Source: UMGS1649 sp045652705
GTDB taxonomy: Bacteria; Bacillota; Clostridia; TANB77; CAG-465
DNA length: 20,996 nt
Direction: 5' to 3'
Assembly: GCA_045652705.1 (NCBI GenBank)
Contig: JAZRUV010000018.1
Location: forward strand, 1-20,996
Each line of letters begins with the position of its first letter. Position 1 is the first letter of the stretch. A model generated the notes under the pieces. That model searched no databases and was not told the DNA's origin. It was given only the letters and a program-made list of their open reading frames with translations. The position numbers and the translations under genes are program-made. Shown in pieces: positions 1 to 7,095 of the stretch.

Positions 1-1
1 G

Positions 2-27
2 GTCAATTGAAAAAGTAAATTCTATTT
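2..27 (+). repeat. IS30 left terminal inverted repeat
   Basis: These 26 bases pair with 1608-1633 in inverted orientation, with three mismatches. The copy lies at the very edge of the window, so its outer boundary is inferred from where the match ends. Confidence 0.75.
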
Positions 28-253
28 AGAAAAAGTAACTTCTAGAGAACGATTAAAAGCTATATAAAAGCGATTAATTGAACTCTAGGAGTTGTTTTTT
101 GCATAAAAATGGTGTAAAATTAAAGTGTAGATAGAATAAAATTTGCATAACAAAGGCACCAATAAAGTTAAAATTTTTTGAAGTGAAAGATTAACGTATA
201 TTGATGAGATAAGGTTATTAAATTGTCATGCAGATGGTTCTAGATAGTTGAAT

Positions 254-1501
254 TTATTTTAATTTGATAAGGTAAGGTTGTAACGTAACCTTATCTTTTT
301 GTATCCTTTGTATGTTTAATTTCTTAAGAATATCTTCACCATAGAAGAAAGAAAAAGCTTCATATGGAGTTTTGCCACCGAGAGATTTACGAGGAGTAGA
401 GTTAATATGCGAAAACATTAAATCTACATCTTCTTGAGTTAAATTGTGCCAGTTAATACCGTTAGGTAAAATTTCTCTAACAAAATTGTGATTGTTCTCT
501 ACATGAGGTTTTTGCGAAGGTGTTTGAGCATCACAATAAAATATGTTAGTTCTAAGTTCTGCTGTTTCATGGTTTACTTCAAAAAGCAATGGTTTAGAAA
601 ACTCTGTACCTCTGTCTGTAAGTAATAGTGAGAATAACTTGTAATAATCTTTACCTAATAAATCTTGAAAGTAATCTAAAGAACTAGCCATAGATTCAGC
701 GTTTTTTAATGAATGTAGTCTACCAACCATAAGAGAAGTGTTTTCAAACAAGAAAGTTTGAATATATGGTCCAGATGCGGAATTAAGAACAGTATCCATT
801 TCTGTAGTAGGAATGGTAGGATTAATCTTAATAAATTCAAGATAATCTTCGTACTTTCTACCAGAATAATCTGCTGGTTCGTTTCTTTTCTTGAGTTTTT
901 TACTTTTAACTTTACGTCTAACTTTTCTTTTAAGAGACAAATTTGTAATACCCCAATCTTTGAAAAGCCCCATTTCAATATATGTATACAAGGTTTTAGC
1001 AGAAACAGAAAGTTCCTTATGGTTTTCTAAAATTGTATAGATGGATTGACCTTGATTAATTAATGGAGCAATAGTTTTAGCCATAGAAAAGAGCTCGGTA
1101 GTGGTTAAGTTAACCCCTTCACGAGCATCTTTTAAAGTGTATAAATAATTTTGATGAGCGTTTTTAGCGTAGTAAAAGTATTTGTTAAGTTTACACTTGG
1201 AAGATGTAGGGCAATTATTACAAGCGCCAACGAAACGATCACGTCTAAAACAGGTTGGCTCTTCATAATCTTTACATCTTGCAGAACAAGACTTACACTC
1301 ATTCAAATGAATACATTTGATAACATCATCATTAAAAGTATTTCTAATCTTAAGTTTCCTATTTTTCTTAATTTCTTTAGCAATGGTAGAAGGGGATTTG
1401 CCAACAAGTTCAGCAATTTGAAATTTGCGAAGACCTTTGCAAATACCTTCTTCAATTAAAATTCTGTCATCTAGAGAAAGATGTTTTTGATAATTACTCA
1501 T
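254..1501 (-). CDS. IS30-family transposase
   Basis: This 415-residue DDE transposase would cut and join the ends of its own IS. An N-terminal helix-turn-helix (about residues 8-50, LSLDDRILIEEGICKGLRKF and the following AELVGKSPSTIAKEI) is typical of IS30 end-binding domains. A Cys-rich stretch follows, with C63, C69, C72, C76, C84, C94, C97 and C103, probably a metal-binding knuckle. A very basic linker lies near 191-206. Candidate catalytic acidic residues are D236 (TTEMDTV), D296 (LLTDRGTEF) and E335 (PHVENNHNF). The C-terminal NSTPRKSLGGKTPYEAF motif is diagnostic of the IS30 family. I chose the ATG at 1501 because AGAGG lies about six bases upstream; an upstream in-frame start would add nine residues without a better ribosome site. 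The frame is intact, so the element may be active. Confidence 0.9.
   Translation of the reverse strand: MSNYQKHLSLDDRILIEEGICKGLRKFQIAELVGKSPSTIAKEIKKNRKLKIRNTFNDDVIKCIHLNECKSCSARCKDYEEPTCFRRDRFVGACNNCPTSSKCKLNKYFYYAKNAHQNYLYTLKDAREGVNLTTTELFSMAKTIAPLINQGQSIYTILENHKELSVSAKTLYTYIEMGLFKDWGITNLSLKRKVRRKVKSKKLKKRNEPADYSGRKYEDYLEFIKINPTIPTTEMDTVLNSASGPYIQTFLFENTSLMVGRLHSLKNAESMASSLDYFQDLLGKDYYKLFSLLLTDRGTEFSKPLLFEVNHETAELRTNIFYCDAQTPSQKPHVENNHNFVREILPNGINWHNLTQEDVDLMFSHINSTPRKSLGGKTPYEAFSFFYGEDILKKLNIQRIQKDKVTLQPYLIKLK
267..299 (+). terminator. Hairpin with T-tract on the plus strand, inside the transposase 3' end
   Basis: TAAGGTT (273-279) pairs with AACCTTA (287-293), or GATAAGGT with ACCTTATC, followed by TCTTTTTG. 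In the plus direction this is a plausible factor-independent terminator. It would stop transcription entering from the left before it runs antisense through the transposase. It overlaps the last codons of the transposase on the other strand. Confidence 0.45.
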
Positions 1502-1607
1502 AAGATACCTCTTTTCCTCTAGAACCATCTACATTTTAATTATACCAAACGGAAGTAACTCTTACAATAACTAAGTGTAATTACAACTTCTACTGTTCTA
1601 GAGGAGC

Positions 1608-1633
1608 AAATAGAATTTACTATTTCAGTTGAC
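1608..1633 (-). repeat. IS30 right terminal inverted repeat
   Basis: This is the inverted copy of 2-27. It ends in CAGTTGAC, where the match with the left end stops. The terminal TTGACT (1629-1634) faces outward toward ugd and could act as a -35 box. Confidence 0.75.
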
Positions 1634-1670
1634 TCCTTTTTTATATGTTATAAAATTAGTGGGTATATGG

Positions 1671-1699
1671 TTGTAATTTGACATAATAAGTGGTATAAT
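1671..1699 (+). promoter_or_regulatory. Promoter for ugd
   Basis: TTGTAA (1671-1676) and TATAAT (1694-1699) are separated by 17 bases, about 60 bases before the ugd start. A second TTGACA overlaps at 1678-1683, but its spacing to this -10 is only 10 bases. Confidence 0.55.
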
Positions 1700-1757
1700 T
1701 ATTATGCAATCTTAAAAAACTAATAATTAAAATTAATATTAGGAGGACGTGTTTATT

Positions 1758-3050
1758 ATGAAAATTGCAGTAGCAGGAACTGGTTATGTTGGCCTTGTTG
1801 CAGGCGTATGCTTTGCGGAGAAAGGTCACAATGTAATGTGTGTAGATGTGGACGAAGCAAAGGTTCAGATGATGCGGTCTGGGCATTCGCCAATCTACGA
1901 AGAGGGCTTAGAAGAGCTCATGGTCAAAAACTATCGTGAGGGTCGGTTGGACTATACCACAGATTACAAGACAGCATACAAAAATGCTGATGCAATCTTT
2001 ATCGGTGTAGGTACACCCGAACTTCCCGATGGTTCTGCCAATCTCAACTATGTTGCAACTGTTTCCAGACAGATTGCAGAAAGCGTAGAAAGGGACTGCC
2101 TGGTAGTGGTCAAGTCTACTGTTCCCATCGGAACTAACGATAAGGTGGAACAGTTTATCAAGGACTGCTTGGTAAAAGACGTCAAGGTAGAAGTCGCAAG
2201 CAATCCTGAATTTTTGGCCCAAGGTACAGCGGTAAGAGACACCTTGCAGGCAAAAAGAATCGTAATTGGAACTGAAAGCAAGGAAGCAGAAGCTAAGCTT
2301 AAGGAAATCTATGAGCCTTTTGGTATTCCTATTGTCTCTGTAAACAGAAGAAGTGCCGAAATGATTAAGTATGCTTCGAATGACTTCCTAGCTCTTAAGA
2401 TTTCGTATATGAACGATATCGCCAATCTTTGTGAGCTGGTTGGAGCAAACATCCAAGACGTTGCACTTGGAATGTCTTATGACCCGAGAATTGGTTCTAA
2501 TTTCCTTAACGCAGGTATCGGTTACGGTGGTAGCTGCTTCCCGAAGGATACCAAGGCACTGAAATACTTGGCTAAAAAACACGGATATACTTTGAGAACT
2601 GTTGAAGCTGCTGTTGATGTCAATACAATGCAGAAGACTGTGTTGTTTAGAAAGGCAGCAGACAGGCTGATTACCTTCAATGGGCTTAAGGTTGCTGTAC
2701 TCGGCCTTACATTCAAGCCTGGAACTGATGACTTAAGAGAAGCACCGTCTCTTGATAATGTAGAACTTCTTCTTAATCAGGGGGCAAATATCTATGCTTA
2801 CGACCCTGTTGGTGTGGAAAACTTCAAGAAGAAGTATCCTGAGGGTATCACTTATGTGGCTACTCCTGAAGAGGCATTACAAGATGCGAATGTGTGCTTT
2901 ATCTTTACTGAATGGGGAGAGATTAAGGCTGTTACACCTGAAATGTACAAGGCTCTTATGAGAACTCCTTTGGTTTACGATGGCAGAAACATTTACGCAT
3001 TGAATGCGATGGCAGATGCTGGAGTAGAATATTACTCTATTGGCAGATGA
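1758..3050 (+). CDS. ugd: UDP-glucose 6-dehydrogenase
   Basis: This cytoplasmic enzyme oxidises UDP-glucose to UDP-glucuronate with two NAD+, supplying acidic sugar for capsule, exopolysaccharide or teichuronic acid. The 430-residue length is normal for the family. An N-terminal Rossmann motif GTGYVGLVAG lies near residues 7-16. The hinge lysine is K204 (AEMIKYASN, with N208), and the catalytic cysteine is C260 in GYGGSCFPKDTKAL. These are the same positions I recall for the Streptococcus pyogenes enzyme. The C-terminal UDP-binding domain has VLGLTFKPGTDDLREAPS. I start at the ATG at 1758, eleven bases after AGGAGG (1741-1746); an in-frame GTG at 1749 is too close to that site. G+C content and codon choice (frequent GGC, AAG, CTT, GAC) differ sharply from the A+T-rich genes on both sides. 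It is probably acquired, and lies just downstream of the IS30 element. It has its own terminator and is separate from the following polysaccharide operon. Confidence 0.95.
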   Translation: MKIAVAGTGYVGLVAGVCFAEKGHNVMCVDVDEAKVQMMRSGHSPIYEEGLEELMVKNYREGRLDYTTDYKTAYKNADAIFIGVGTPELPDGSANLNYVATVSRQIAESVERDCLVVVKSTVPIGTNDKVEQFIKDCLVKDVKVEVASNPEFLAQGTAVRDTLQAKRIVIGTESKEAEAKLKEIYEPFGIPIVSVNRRSAEMIKYASNDFLALKISYMNDIANLCELVGANIQDVALGMSYDPRIGSNFLNAGIGYGGSCFPKDTKALKYLAKKHGYTLRTVEAAVDVNTMQKTVLFRKAADRLITFNGLKVAVLGLTFKPGTDDLREAPSLDNVELLLNQGANIYAYDPVGVENFKKKYPEGITYVATPEEALQDANVCFIFTEWGEIKAVTPEMYKALMRTPLVYDGRNIYALNAMADAGVEYYSIGR

Positions 3051-3054
3051 GGTT

Positions 3055-3090
3055 AAAAATTGCAGACGATTAATTTCGTCTGCAATTTTT
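3055..3090 (+). terminator. Terminator of ugd
   Basis: A perfect 15-bp stem (3055-3069 with 3076-3090) closes a 6-base loop and ends in TTTTT, starting four bases after the ugd stop. A textbook factor-independent terminator. Confidence 0.9.
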
Positions 3091-3154
3091 CTAATATATC
3101 GTGTAAAAAAGCGTGTAAGATATGGCGAAATAACTAATGGAAGGAGGCAGATTA

Positions 3155-3196
3155 ATGAAAACAAATTTACCAGCTTTTATGCGTATAAATGGTTGA
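3155..3196 (+). other. Very short ORF with strong ribosome site (13 aa), possible gene remnant
   Basis: AAGGAGG stands about eight bases before an ATG that opens MKTNLPAFMRING and then stops. The ribosome site is better than that of most genes here, but the peptide is tiny and resembles nothing I recognise. It lies between the ugd terminator and the terminator of the convergent Cys-rich gene, inside the G+C-richer islet. It may be the start of a gene cut off during transfer. Expression is unproven. Confidence 0.25.
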
Positions 3197-3204
3197 AAGT
3201 ATAA

Positions 3205-3234
3205 AACCACCACAACAATTTTGTTGTGGTGGTT
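3205..3234 (-). terminator. Terminator of the small Cys-rich gene
   Basis: AACCACCACAACAA (3205-3218) and its exact complement at 3221-3234 form a 14-bp stem with a minimal loop. On the minus strand it is followed by TTTTAT, seven bases after the stop of the gene at 3242-3484. There is no T-tract in the plus direction. Confidence 0.75.
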
Positions 3235-3241
3235 CGCTTAG

Positions 3242-3484
3242 CTAAAAGCCAATATATTCGCCGTTGATTTGCTTGGACTGAACATCACGGGTGATACTTG
3301 CGTAACAACCCATGCAGGTAACGGTTACCTTCTTCAGAATCTGGCTGAAGGATTCGGTTTCATATTCCACCCGGTATAGAGCGCTGCCGGCAGTTCTTGC
3401 GGCTTCGTGACAGCTACAGGGGGTGAAGCCGAAAACGGACTTGAAATCATAGGGACTTACGTTGTGACTAGTAGGTTTAGACAT
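3242..3484 (-). CDS. Small Cys-rich hypothetical protein, possible zinc ribbon
   Basis: This is an 80-residue soluble protein of unknown function. The visible pattern is two cysteine pairs, C23-x-C25 (FTPCSCHEAAR, with H26 adjacent) and C57-x2-C60 (VTCMGCYAS), which could together bind one zinc ion. There is no signal peptide or membrane segment. The start at 3484 is supported by AAAGGAG about seven bases upstream. Like ugd, it is richer in G+C than its surroundings and probably entered with it. It is convergent with ugd and single-gene: its own hairpin terminator lies downstream, and a perfect inverted repeat lies in its promoter region. I do not recognise the family; the reading frame, ribosome site and terminator make it a likely real gene. 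Confidence 0.65.
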   Translation of the reverse strand: MSKPTSHNVSPYDFKSVFGFTPCSCHEAARTAGSALYRVEYETESFSQILKKVTVTCMGCYASITRDVQSKQINGEYIGF

Positions 3485-3510
3485 AATAAATCTCCTTTAC
3501 AAATATAGTT

Positions 3511-3539
3511 ATATTTGTTCAAAATATATGAACAAATAT
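3511..3539. promoter_or_regulatory. Perfect inverted repeat, operator candidate
   Basis: ATATTTGTTC (3511-3520) and GAACAAATAT (3530-3539) are exact complements separated by 9 bases. On the minus strand a TATAAT-like box (3540-3545) abuts it, so the repeat would cover the transcription start of the 3242-3484 gene. This suggests a dimeric repressor site, or an RNA hairpin in the leader. Confidence 0.5.
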
Positions 3540-3598
3540 ATTATACGGAAAGTTTACATAAAAATAAATAGTTATTAACAAAAAATGTGTAAATATCG

Positions 3599-3627
3599 TT
3601 GAAAAACATGTAGAATTATGTTACAAT
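3599..3627 (+). promoter_or_regulatory. Promoter of the polysaccharide-control operon
   Basis: TTGAAA (3599-3604), 17 bases, TACAAT (3622-3627); the first gene starts 41 bases downstream with AAGGAG. No second clear promoter or terminator occurs before 7873. Confidence 0.65.
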
Positions 3628-3668
3628 GTATATTGTACGAAATCGTTATAAAAATATAAGGAGAAATT

Positions 3669-4382
3669 ATGGAAGAAATTAACATAAAAGATTTATTTGA
3701 ATTCTTTTTATCAAAAATTAAAATAGTAATATTAGTAACGCTAGTTGTAGTACTTGTTGGAGCAGTGTATTCTTTGTTTTTCCAAGATCCAGTATATGAA
3801 TCAACAACAAGACTAGTTTTAACTGGAACAACACAAGCTACAGGGACTAATAATAATCAAACAGTAGACGGTACAACAATTACTCAAAATGACTTGAATT
3901 TAAACGCAAAGCTTGTTGCTACATATAGAGAAATAATAAAATCTAAAACTGTATTAAAAGATGTTATAAATACATTGGATTTAGATTATACAGTGTCTCA
4001 GTTACAAGGTAACATTTCAGTTTCAACTGTATCTGATACAGAAATGATATCTATAACAGTACAATCAGAAAAAGCGGAAGAAGCAGCTCAAATTGCAAAT
4101 GAACTAGCGAGTAGGTTTAGTGAAAGAATAAGGGAAATCTATAATATAGAAAACATCTCTATTATAGATAAAGCAGAAGTACAATCTAATCCAGTAAATG
4201 TTAATATAGTAAAACAAATAATTATATATGCATTAATTGGACTAGTTCTAAGCTTAGCAATTGTATTTGCAATGTTCTATTTTGATACAACATTAAAAGA
4301 TGCATCACAAATAGAAAAGATAGGACTTACAGTGCTTACATCAATACCGGAAAAAATGGAAGAAGGAGGCAAAAGAAAATGA
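3669..4382 (+). CDS. Wzz/CpsC-type polysaccharide chain-length protein, kinase adaptor
   Basis: This 237-residue membrane protein belongs to the chain-length determinant (Wzz, CpsC/CapA/YwqC) family. In Gram-positive bacteria it sets polymer length and activates the partner tyrosine kinase. One membrane helix lies near residues 18-37 and the second near 181-205, with an extracytoplasmic middle of about 140 residues containing a Thr/Asn-rich loop (54-72). A short cytoplasmic tail (DTTLKDASQIEKIGLTVLTS) is the usual kinase-contacting segment. The protein lacks the fused kinase domain of Gram-negative Wzc; that domain is the next gene, whose start overlaps by four bases. AAGGAG lies seven bases before the ATG. 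It is the first gene of the operon. Confidence 0.88.
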   Translation: MEEINIKDLFEFFLSKIKIVILVTLVVVLVGAVYSLFFQDPVYESTTRLVLTGTTQATGTNNNQTVDGTTITQNDLNLNAKLVATYREIIKSKTVLKDVINTLDLDYTVSQLQGNISVSTVSDTEMISITVQSEKAEEAAQIANELASRFSERIREIYNIENISIIDKAEVQSNPVNVNIVKQIIIYALIGLVLSLAIVFAMFYFDTTLKDASQIEKIGLTVLTSIPEKMEEGGKRK

Positions 4383-5041
4383 GCGAAATAATATCTCACA
4401 AAAATCCTAAATCCATAATTGCAGAAAGTGTTAAGATACTTCGTACTAATTTACAATTTTCTAATGTAGATGGTACTTTAAAAACAGTTATGGTTACATC
4501 TTCAGTACCTGGAGAAGGAAAAAGCTTTACATCATCAAACTTAGCTGTTGCATTTGCACAACTTGGTCAGAAAGTACTTGTAGTAGACTGCGATATGAGA
4601 CGTGGTATACAACACAAACAATTTACAATAACTAATACAAATGGTTTATCTGATCTTTTAATAGATAGTACAGCAGACTATGTTAAGTACATAAAACCAA
4701 CAGGTATAGAAAACTTAAGCATTGTAACTGCAGGAACAGTACCTCCAAACCCTAGTGAACTTTTAAGTTCTAAGAGTTTTGAAACGTTTGTTGGTACAAT
4801 GAGAGAAGTATTTGATATGATTATATTTGATCTTCCCCCAGTAACAGTAGTTCCAGATGCAGCAATAGTTGCAACCAAGGTAGATAAAACTGTAATAGTT
4901 ACAAGAGTAAAAGTTACACCAATGGAAGAATTAGAAAAAACTAAAAAGATGTTAGAAAATGTAGGAGCAAATATAGCAGGAGTTGTAGTAAACGGTGTAA
5001 AAACAACAGGTAAGAAATACTATGGCAAATACTACAACTAG
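4379..5041 (+). CDS. BY-kinase (CpsD/CapB/YwqD family tyrosine autokinase)
   Basis: This 220-residue cytoplasmic bacterial tyrosine kinase autophosphorylates and, with its membrane adaptor, controls polysaccharide assembly. It shows the P-loop SVPGEGKSF (residues 42-50), Walker A' VLVVDCDMRRG (67-76, with D70 and D72) and Walker B MIIFDLPPV (147-155). The C-terminal tyrosine cluster KKYYGKYYN has Y214, Y215, Y218 and Y219, which are the expected phosphorylation sites. Length and motif order match CpsD. The start overlaps the adaptor stop (ATGA), with AAGGAGG (4363-4369) upstream, suggesting translational coupling. The phosphatase that should reverse its phosphorylation follows directly. Confidence 0.93.
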   Translation: MSEIISHKNPKSIIAESVKILRTNLQFSNVDGTLKTVMVTSSVPGEGKSFTSSNLAVAFAQLGQKVLVVDCDMRRGIQHKQFTITNTNGLSDLLIDSTADYVKYIKPTGIENLSIVTAGTVPPNPSELLSSKSFETFVGTMREVFDMIIFDLPPVTVVPDAAIVATKVDKTVIVTRVKVTPMEELEKTKKMLENVGANIAGVVVNGVKTTGKKYYGKYYN

Positions 5042-5053
5042 TAGGTGGTATTA

Positions 5054-5776
5054 ATGATAGATATACATACACATATAATATATGACGTAGATGATGGTAG
5101 CGACACTATAGAAGAGAGTGTCGCTATATTAAAGTATGCACAAAATAATGGTGTAACAGATATAATTTTAACACCTCATTATATAGAACCTGCAGAATAT
5201 GACAAGCAAAAGGTTTTACAGAACTTTGAATTGCTAAAACATGAAGTTGAAAAATACAATTTACAAATAAAATTACATTTAGGAAATGAAATAGCAATAT
5301 ATGGGAATATTTCTCAAATATTGCAAGATACAGACATATTTACACTAGCAAATTCTAAATATGTTTTGATAGAATTTCCAATGAATACAGATGTATCATA
5401 TGTTTTAGACACAATATATGAGATAAGAATAAAAGGACTTATTCCAATTATTGCACATCCAGAAAGATGCGAATGTTTTAGAATTCATTATGATAGGATA
5501 AAACAAGCAGTAGAAGAAGGTGCTTTGATTCAATGTAATACAGGAAGTTTAATGGGAACATACGGTAATACTGCAAAAAAAATAGTGAAAAAACTATTAA
5601 AAGAAAGACTAGTACATTTTTTTGCTACAGATACACATAGTACAAAAAACAATAGATATGAAAACCTACACAAAGTGGAAGCAGAAGTAGAGAAGATGAT
5701 AGGTAAATATGAAAAAAACAAACTATTTGTATATAATGCTAGAAATATACTAATAAATGAAAATATAGAAGGTTAG
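5054..5776 (+). CDS. PHP-family tyrosine-protein phosphatase (CpsB/CapC/YwqE)
   Basis: This 240-residue metal-dependent phosphatase should remove phosphate from the tyrosine tail of the kinase encoded just upstream. The PHP metal ligands are in place: H5 and H7 (IDIHTH), D14, H42 (LTPHY), E79 (LGNEI), E107 (IEFP), H135 (AHPER), and D193/H195 (TDTHS). The order and spacing closely follow pneumococcal CpsB. I start at the ATG at 5054, where AGGTGG lies five bases upstream; an in-frame GTG nine bases earlier would overlap that site. The kinase stop is 12 bases away and the next gene starts five bases after the stop. There is no signal peptide; a cytoplasmic location is expected. Confidence 0.92.
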   Translation: MIDIHTHIIYDVDDGSDTIEESVAILKYAQNNGVTDIILTPHYIEPAEYDKQKVLQNFELLKHEVEKYNLQIKLHLGNEIAIYGNISQILQDTDIFTLANSKYVLIEFPMNTDVSYVLDTIYEIRIKGLIPIIAHPERCECFRIHYDRIKQAVEEGALIQCNTGSLMGTYGNTAKKIVKKLLKERLVHFFATDTHSTKNNRYENLHKVEAEVEKMIGKYEKNKLFVYNARNILINENIEG

Positions 5777-5781
5777 AGGAT

Positions 5782-7086
5782 ATGAAAACAAAAGTAAAAA
5801 TAACAATATTTTTAATATTAATAGGTATTAGTGCGGTGCTTTGCACTAATACTTTTGCTGCTTCAAAAAATGATATTATAGGATATGTAAATTCACAATC
5901 GGTGTGTGGTGATACAGCGTTATTTAATACATATAAAACAACGTTTACTAGGTTATTAAAGCAAAAGAAACTAACAGGAGATGAGCTTAATACAATCTAT
6001 TCCTATTTGCAAAATTCGGTAGGAGTATTAAATAGTAAAGGCGTTTGTAAAATTGCAGATTTAGGAAAGCTAACATCCAATGAAAAAAACTCTGTATATA
6101 ATAATCTTACAACCGCAGCAGGTATAATAACTAGTGCACCAATGTTGCAATTTGGAGAACAAGATGGTGAAGAAGTAGATAATAATACTACTACTACGGA
6201 TAACAATGTAAATAACAACAGCGATACAAATATAAACAATAATAATATAGGCAGCACTAATACATCGGGCAGTAGTGAAGGAACCAAGGTTACAATAAAC
6301 ACACAAGACAACACAATGGATATTTATGAAAATGGTGTGCTTGTAGATAAGGTTAGTATGTCAACTCAAAAAATGACATATACAGGAGTTAATGTGATAC
6401 ATGTTTTAATTGTAGTAGTATCAATTCTTCTATTTGTATTTGCTTTAGCTATTTACATATTACTATCTAAAAAACATACTGCAAAAACTAGGTTTATAAA
6501 AAACATGTTGATGTCTCTTATGATATGTTCAGGAATTGTAGGACTTAGCGTTAGCATATTTGGTAATAAAATGGAATCTTTGAAATCTATGATAGATTTA
6601 ATATCTATTAGCAGTAGTGAACAAGAAATAAAAGTAGAATTAAATGAAGATAAAAGTATAAAGAAATATCCATCATATGGTTCTAATTATGCAACACTTA
6701 AGATAGAAGAATTAGGCATTCAAAACAATGTATATTTTGGGGATATAACATCAATTTTATCTGTAGGAATTGGTCATTCTACATGGAGTGATATGCCAAC
6801 AGAAGGTGGTACAGTAGTATATAGTGGGCATAATAGAGAGGATATGTTAAACAATTTAAAAGACATTGCTATTGGCGATGAAATAATAATAGATACAAGT
6901 TATGCAACATGTGTTTATAAAGTTAGTAAAACAGATATATTAAAAGACACCCAGACAGATAAGCTAACTAAAATAAAAGATAAAGAAACTTTAATATTAT
7001 ATACATGTTATCCTTTTGATACTTATGTATATACAAATAAAAGGTTTGTTGTATATAGTGTATTAAAAGAGATTAAATGGAAGTAG
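5782..7086 (+). CDS. Surface domain with sorting-signal-like segment fused to a sortase (class D-like)
   Basis: This 434-residue membrane protein has an unusual layout. Residues 1-27 are a signal peptide ending TFAA. Residues 28-120 are a mostly helical domain with C42 and C89. Residues 133-160 are an Asn/Thr-rich linker. A beta-like segment (168-197) leads to MTYTG (198-202), a hydrophobic helix (about 207-229) and a basic stretch SKKHTAKTR, the same order as an LPXTG-type sorting signal but with a divergent motif. A second helix (241-260) brings the chain back outside to a sortase domain with catalytic H350 (VVYSGHNR), C409 (LILYTCYPF) and R421 (TNKRFVVYS). Sortases join surface proteins or pilins to cell wall or to each other. 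The sortase call is firm; the idea that its own N-terminal half is a substrate is inference. It is in the kinase/phosphatase operon with a five-base gap upstream. Confidence 0.85.
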   Translation: MKTKVKITIFLILIGISAVLCTNTFAASKNDIIGYVNSQSVCGDTALFNTYKTTFTRLLKQKKLTGDELNTIYSYLQNSVGVLNSKGVCKIADLGKLTSNEKNSVYNNLTTAAGIITSAPMLQFGEQDGEEVDNNTTTTDNNVNNNSDTNINNNNIGSTNTSGSSEGTKVTINTQDNTMDIYENGVLVDKVSMSTQKMTYTGVNVIHVLIVVVSILLFVFALAIYILLSKKHTAKTRFIKNMLMSLMICSGIVGLSVSIFGNKMESLKSMIDLISISSSEQEIKVELNEDKSIKKYPSYGSNYATLKIEELGIQNNVYFGDITSILSVGIGHSTWSDMPTEGGTVVYSGHNREDMLNNLKDIAIGDEIIIDTSYATCVYKVSKTDILKDTQTDKLTKIKDKETLILYTCYPFDTYVYTNKRFVVYSVLKEIKWK

Positions 7087-7095
7087 GTGAGGATT

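Larger units (their letters stand above)
2..1633 (-). mobile_element. IS30-family insertion sequence, essentially complete
   Basis: The element is bounded by imperfect terminal inverted repeats. The left end (2-27) reads GTCAATTGAAAAAGTAAATT followed by CTATTT, and the reverse complement of 1608-1633 matches it with three mismatches over 26 bases. It carries one transposase gene on the minus strand. A subterminal direct repeat at the left end (9-24 and 29-44, 15 of 16 identical) probably adds a second transposase-binding site. The left flank lies outside the window, so a target duplication cannot be checked. Between the left repeat and the transposase stop (28-253) I see no gene, only A+T-rich sequence. 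The size of about 1.63 kb is at the long end for IS30 elements and is explained by the long Cys-containing transposase. Confidence 0.8.

Noticed and set aside
1151..1459. Plus-strand frames inside the IS element
   Set aside because: They are complements of the transposase coding frame, without ribosome sites or family resemblance.
1678..1699. TTGACA (1678) paired with TATAAT (1694) as ugd promoter
   Set aside because: The spacing is only 10 bases; TTGTAA at 1671 with 17-base spacing is the acceptable partner.
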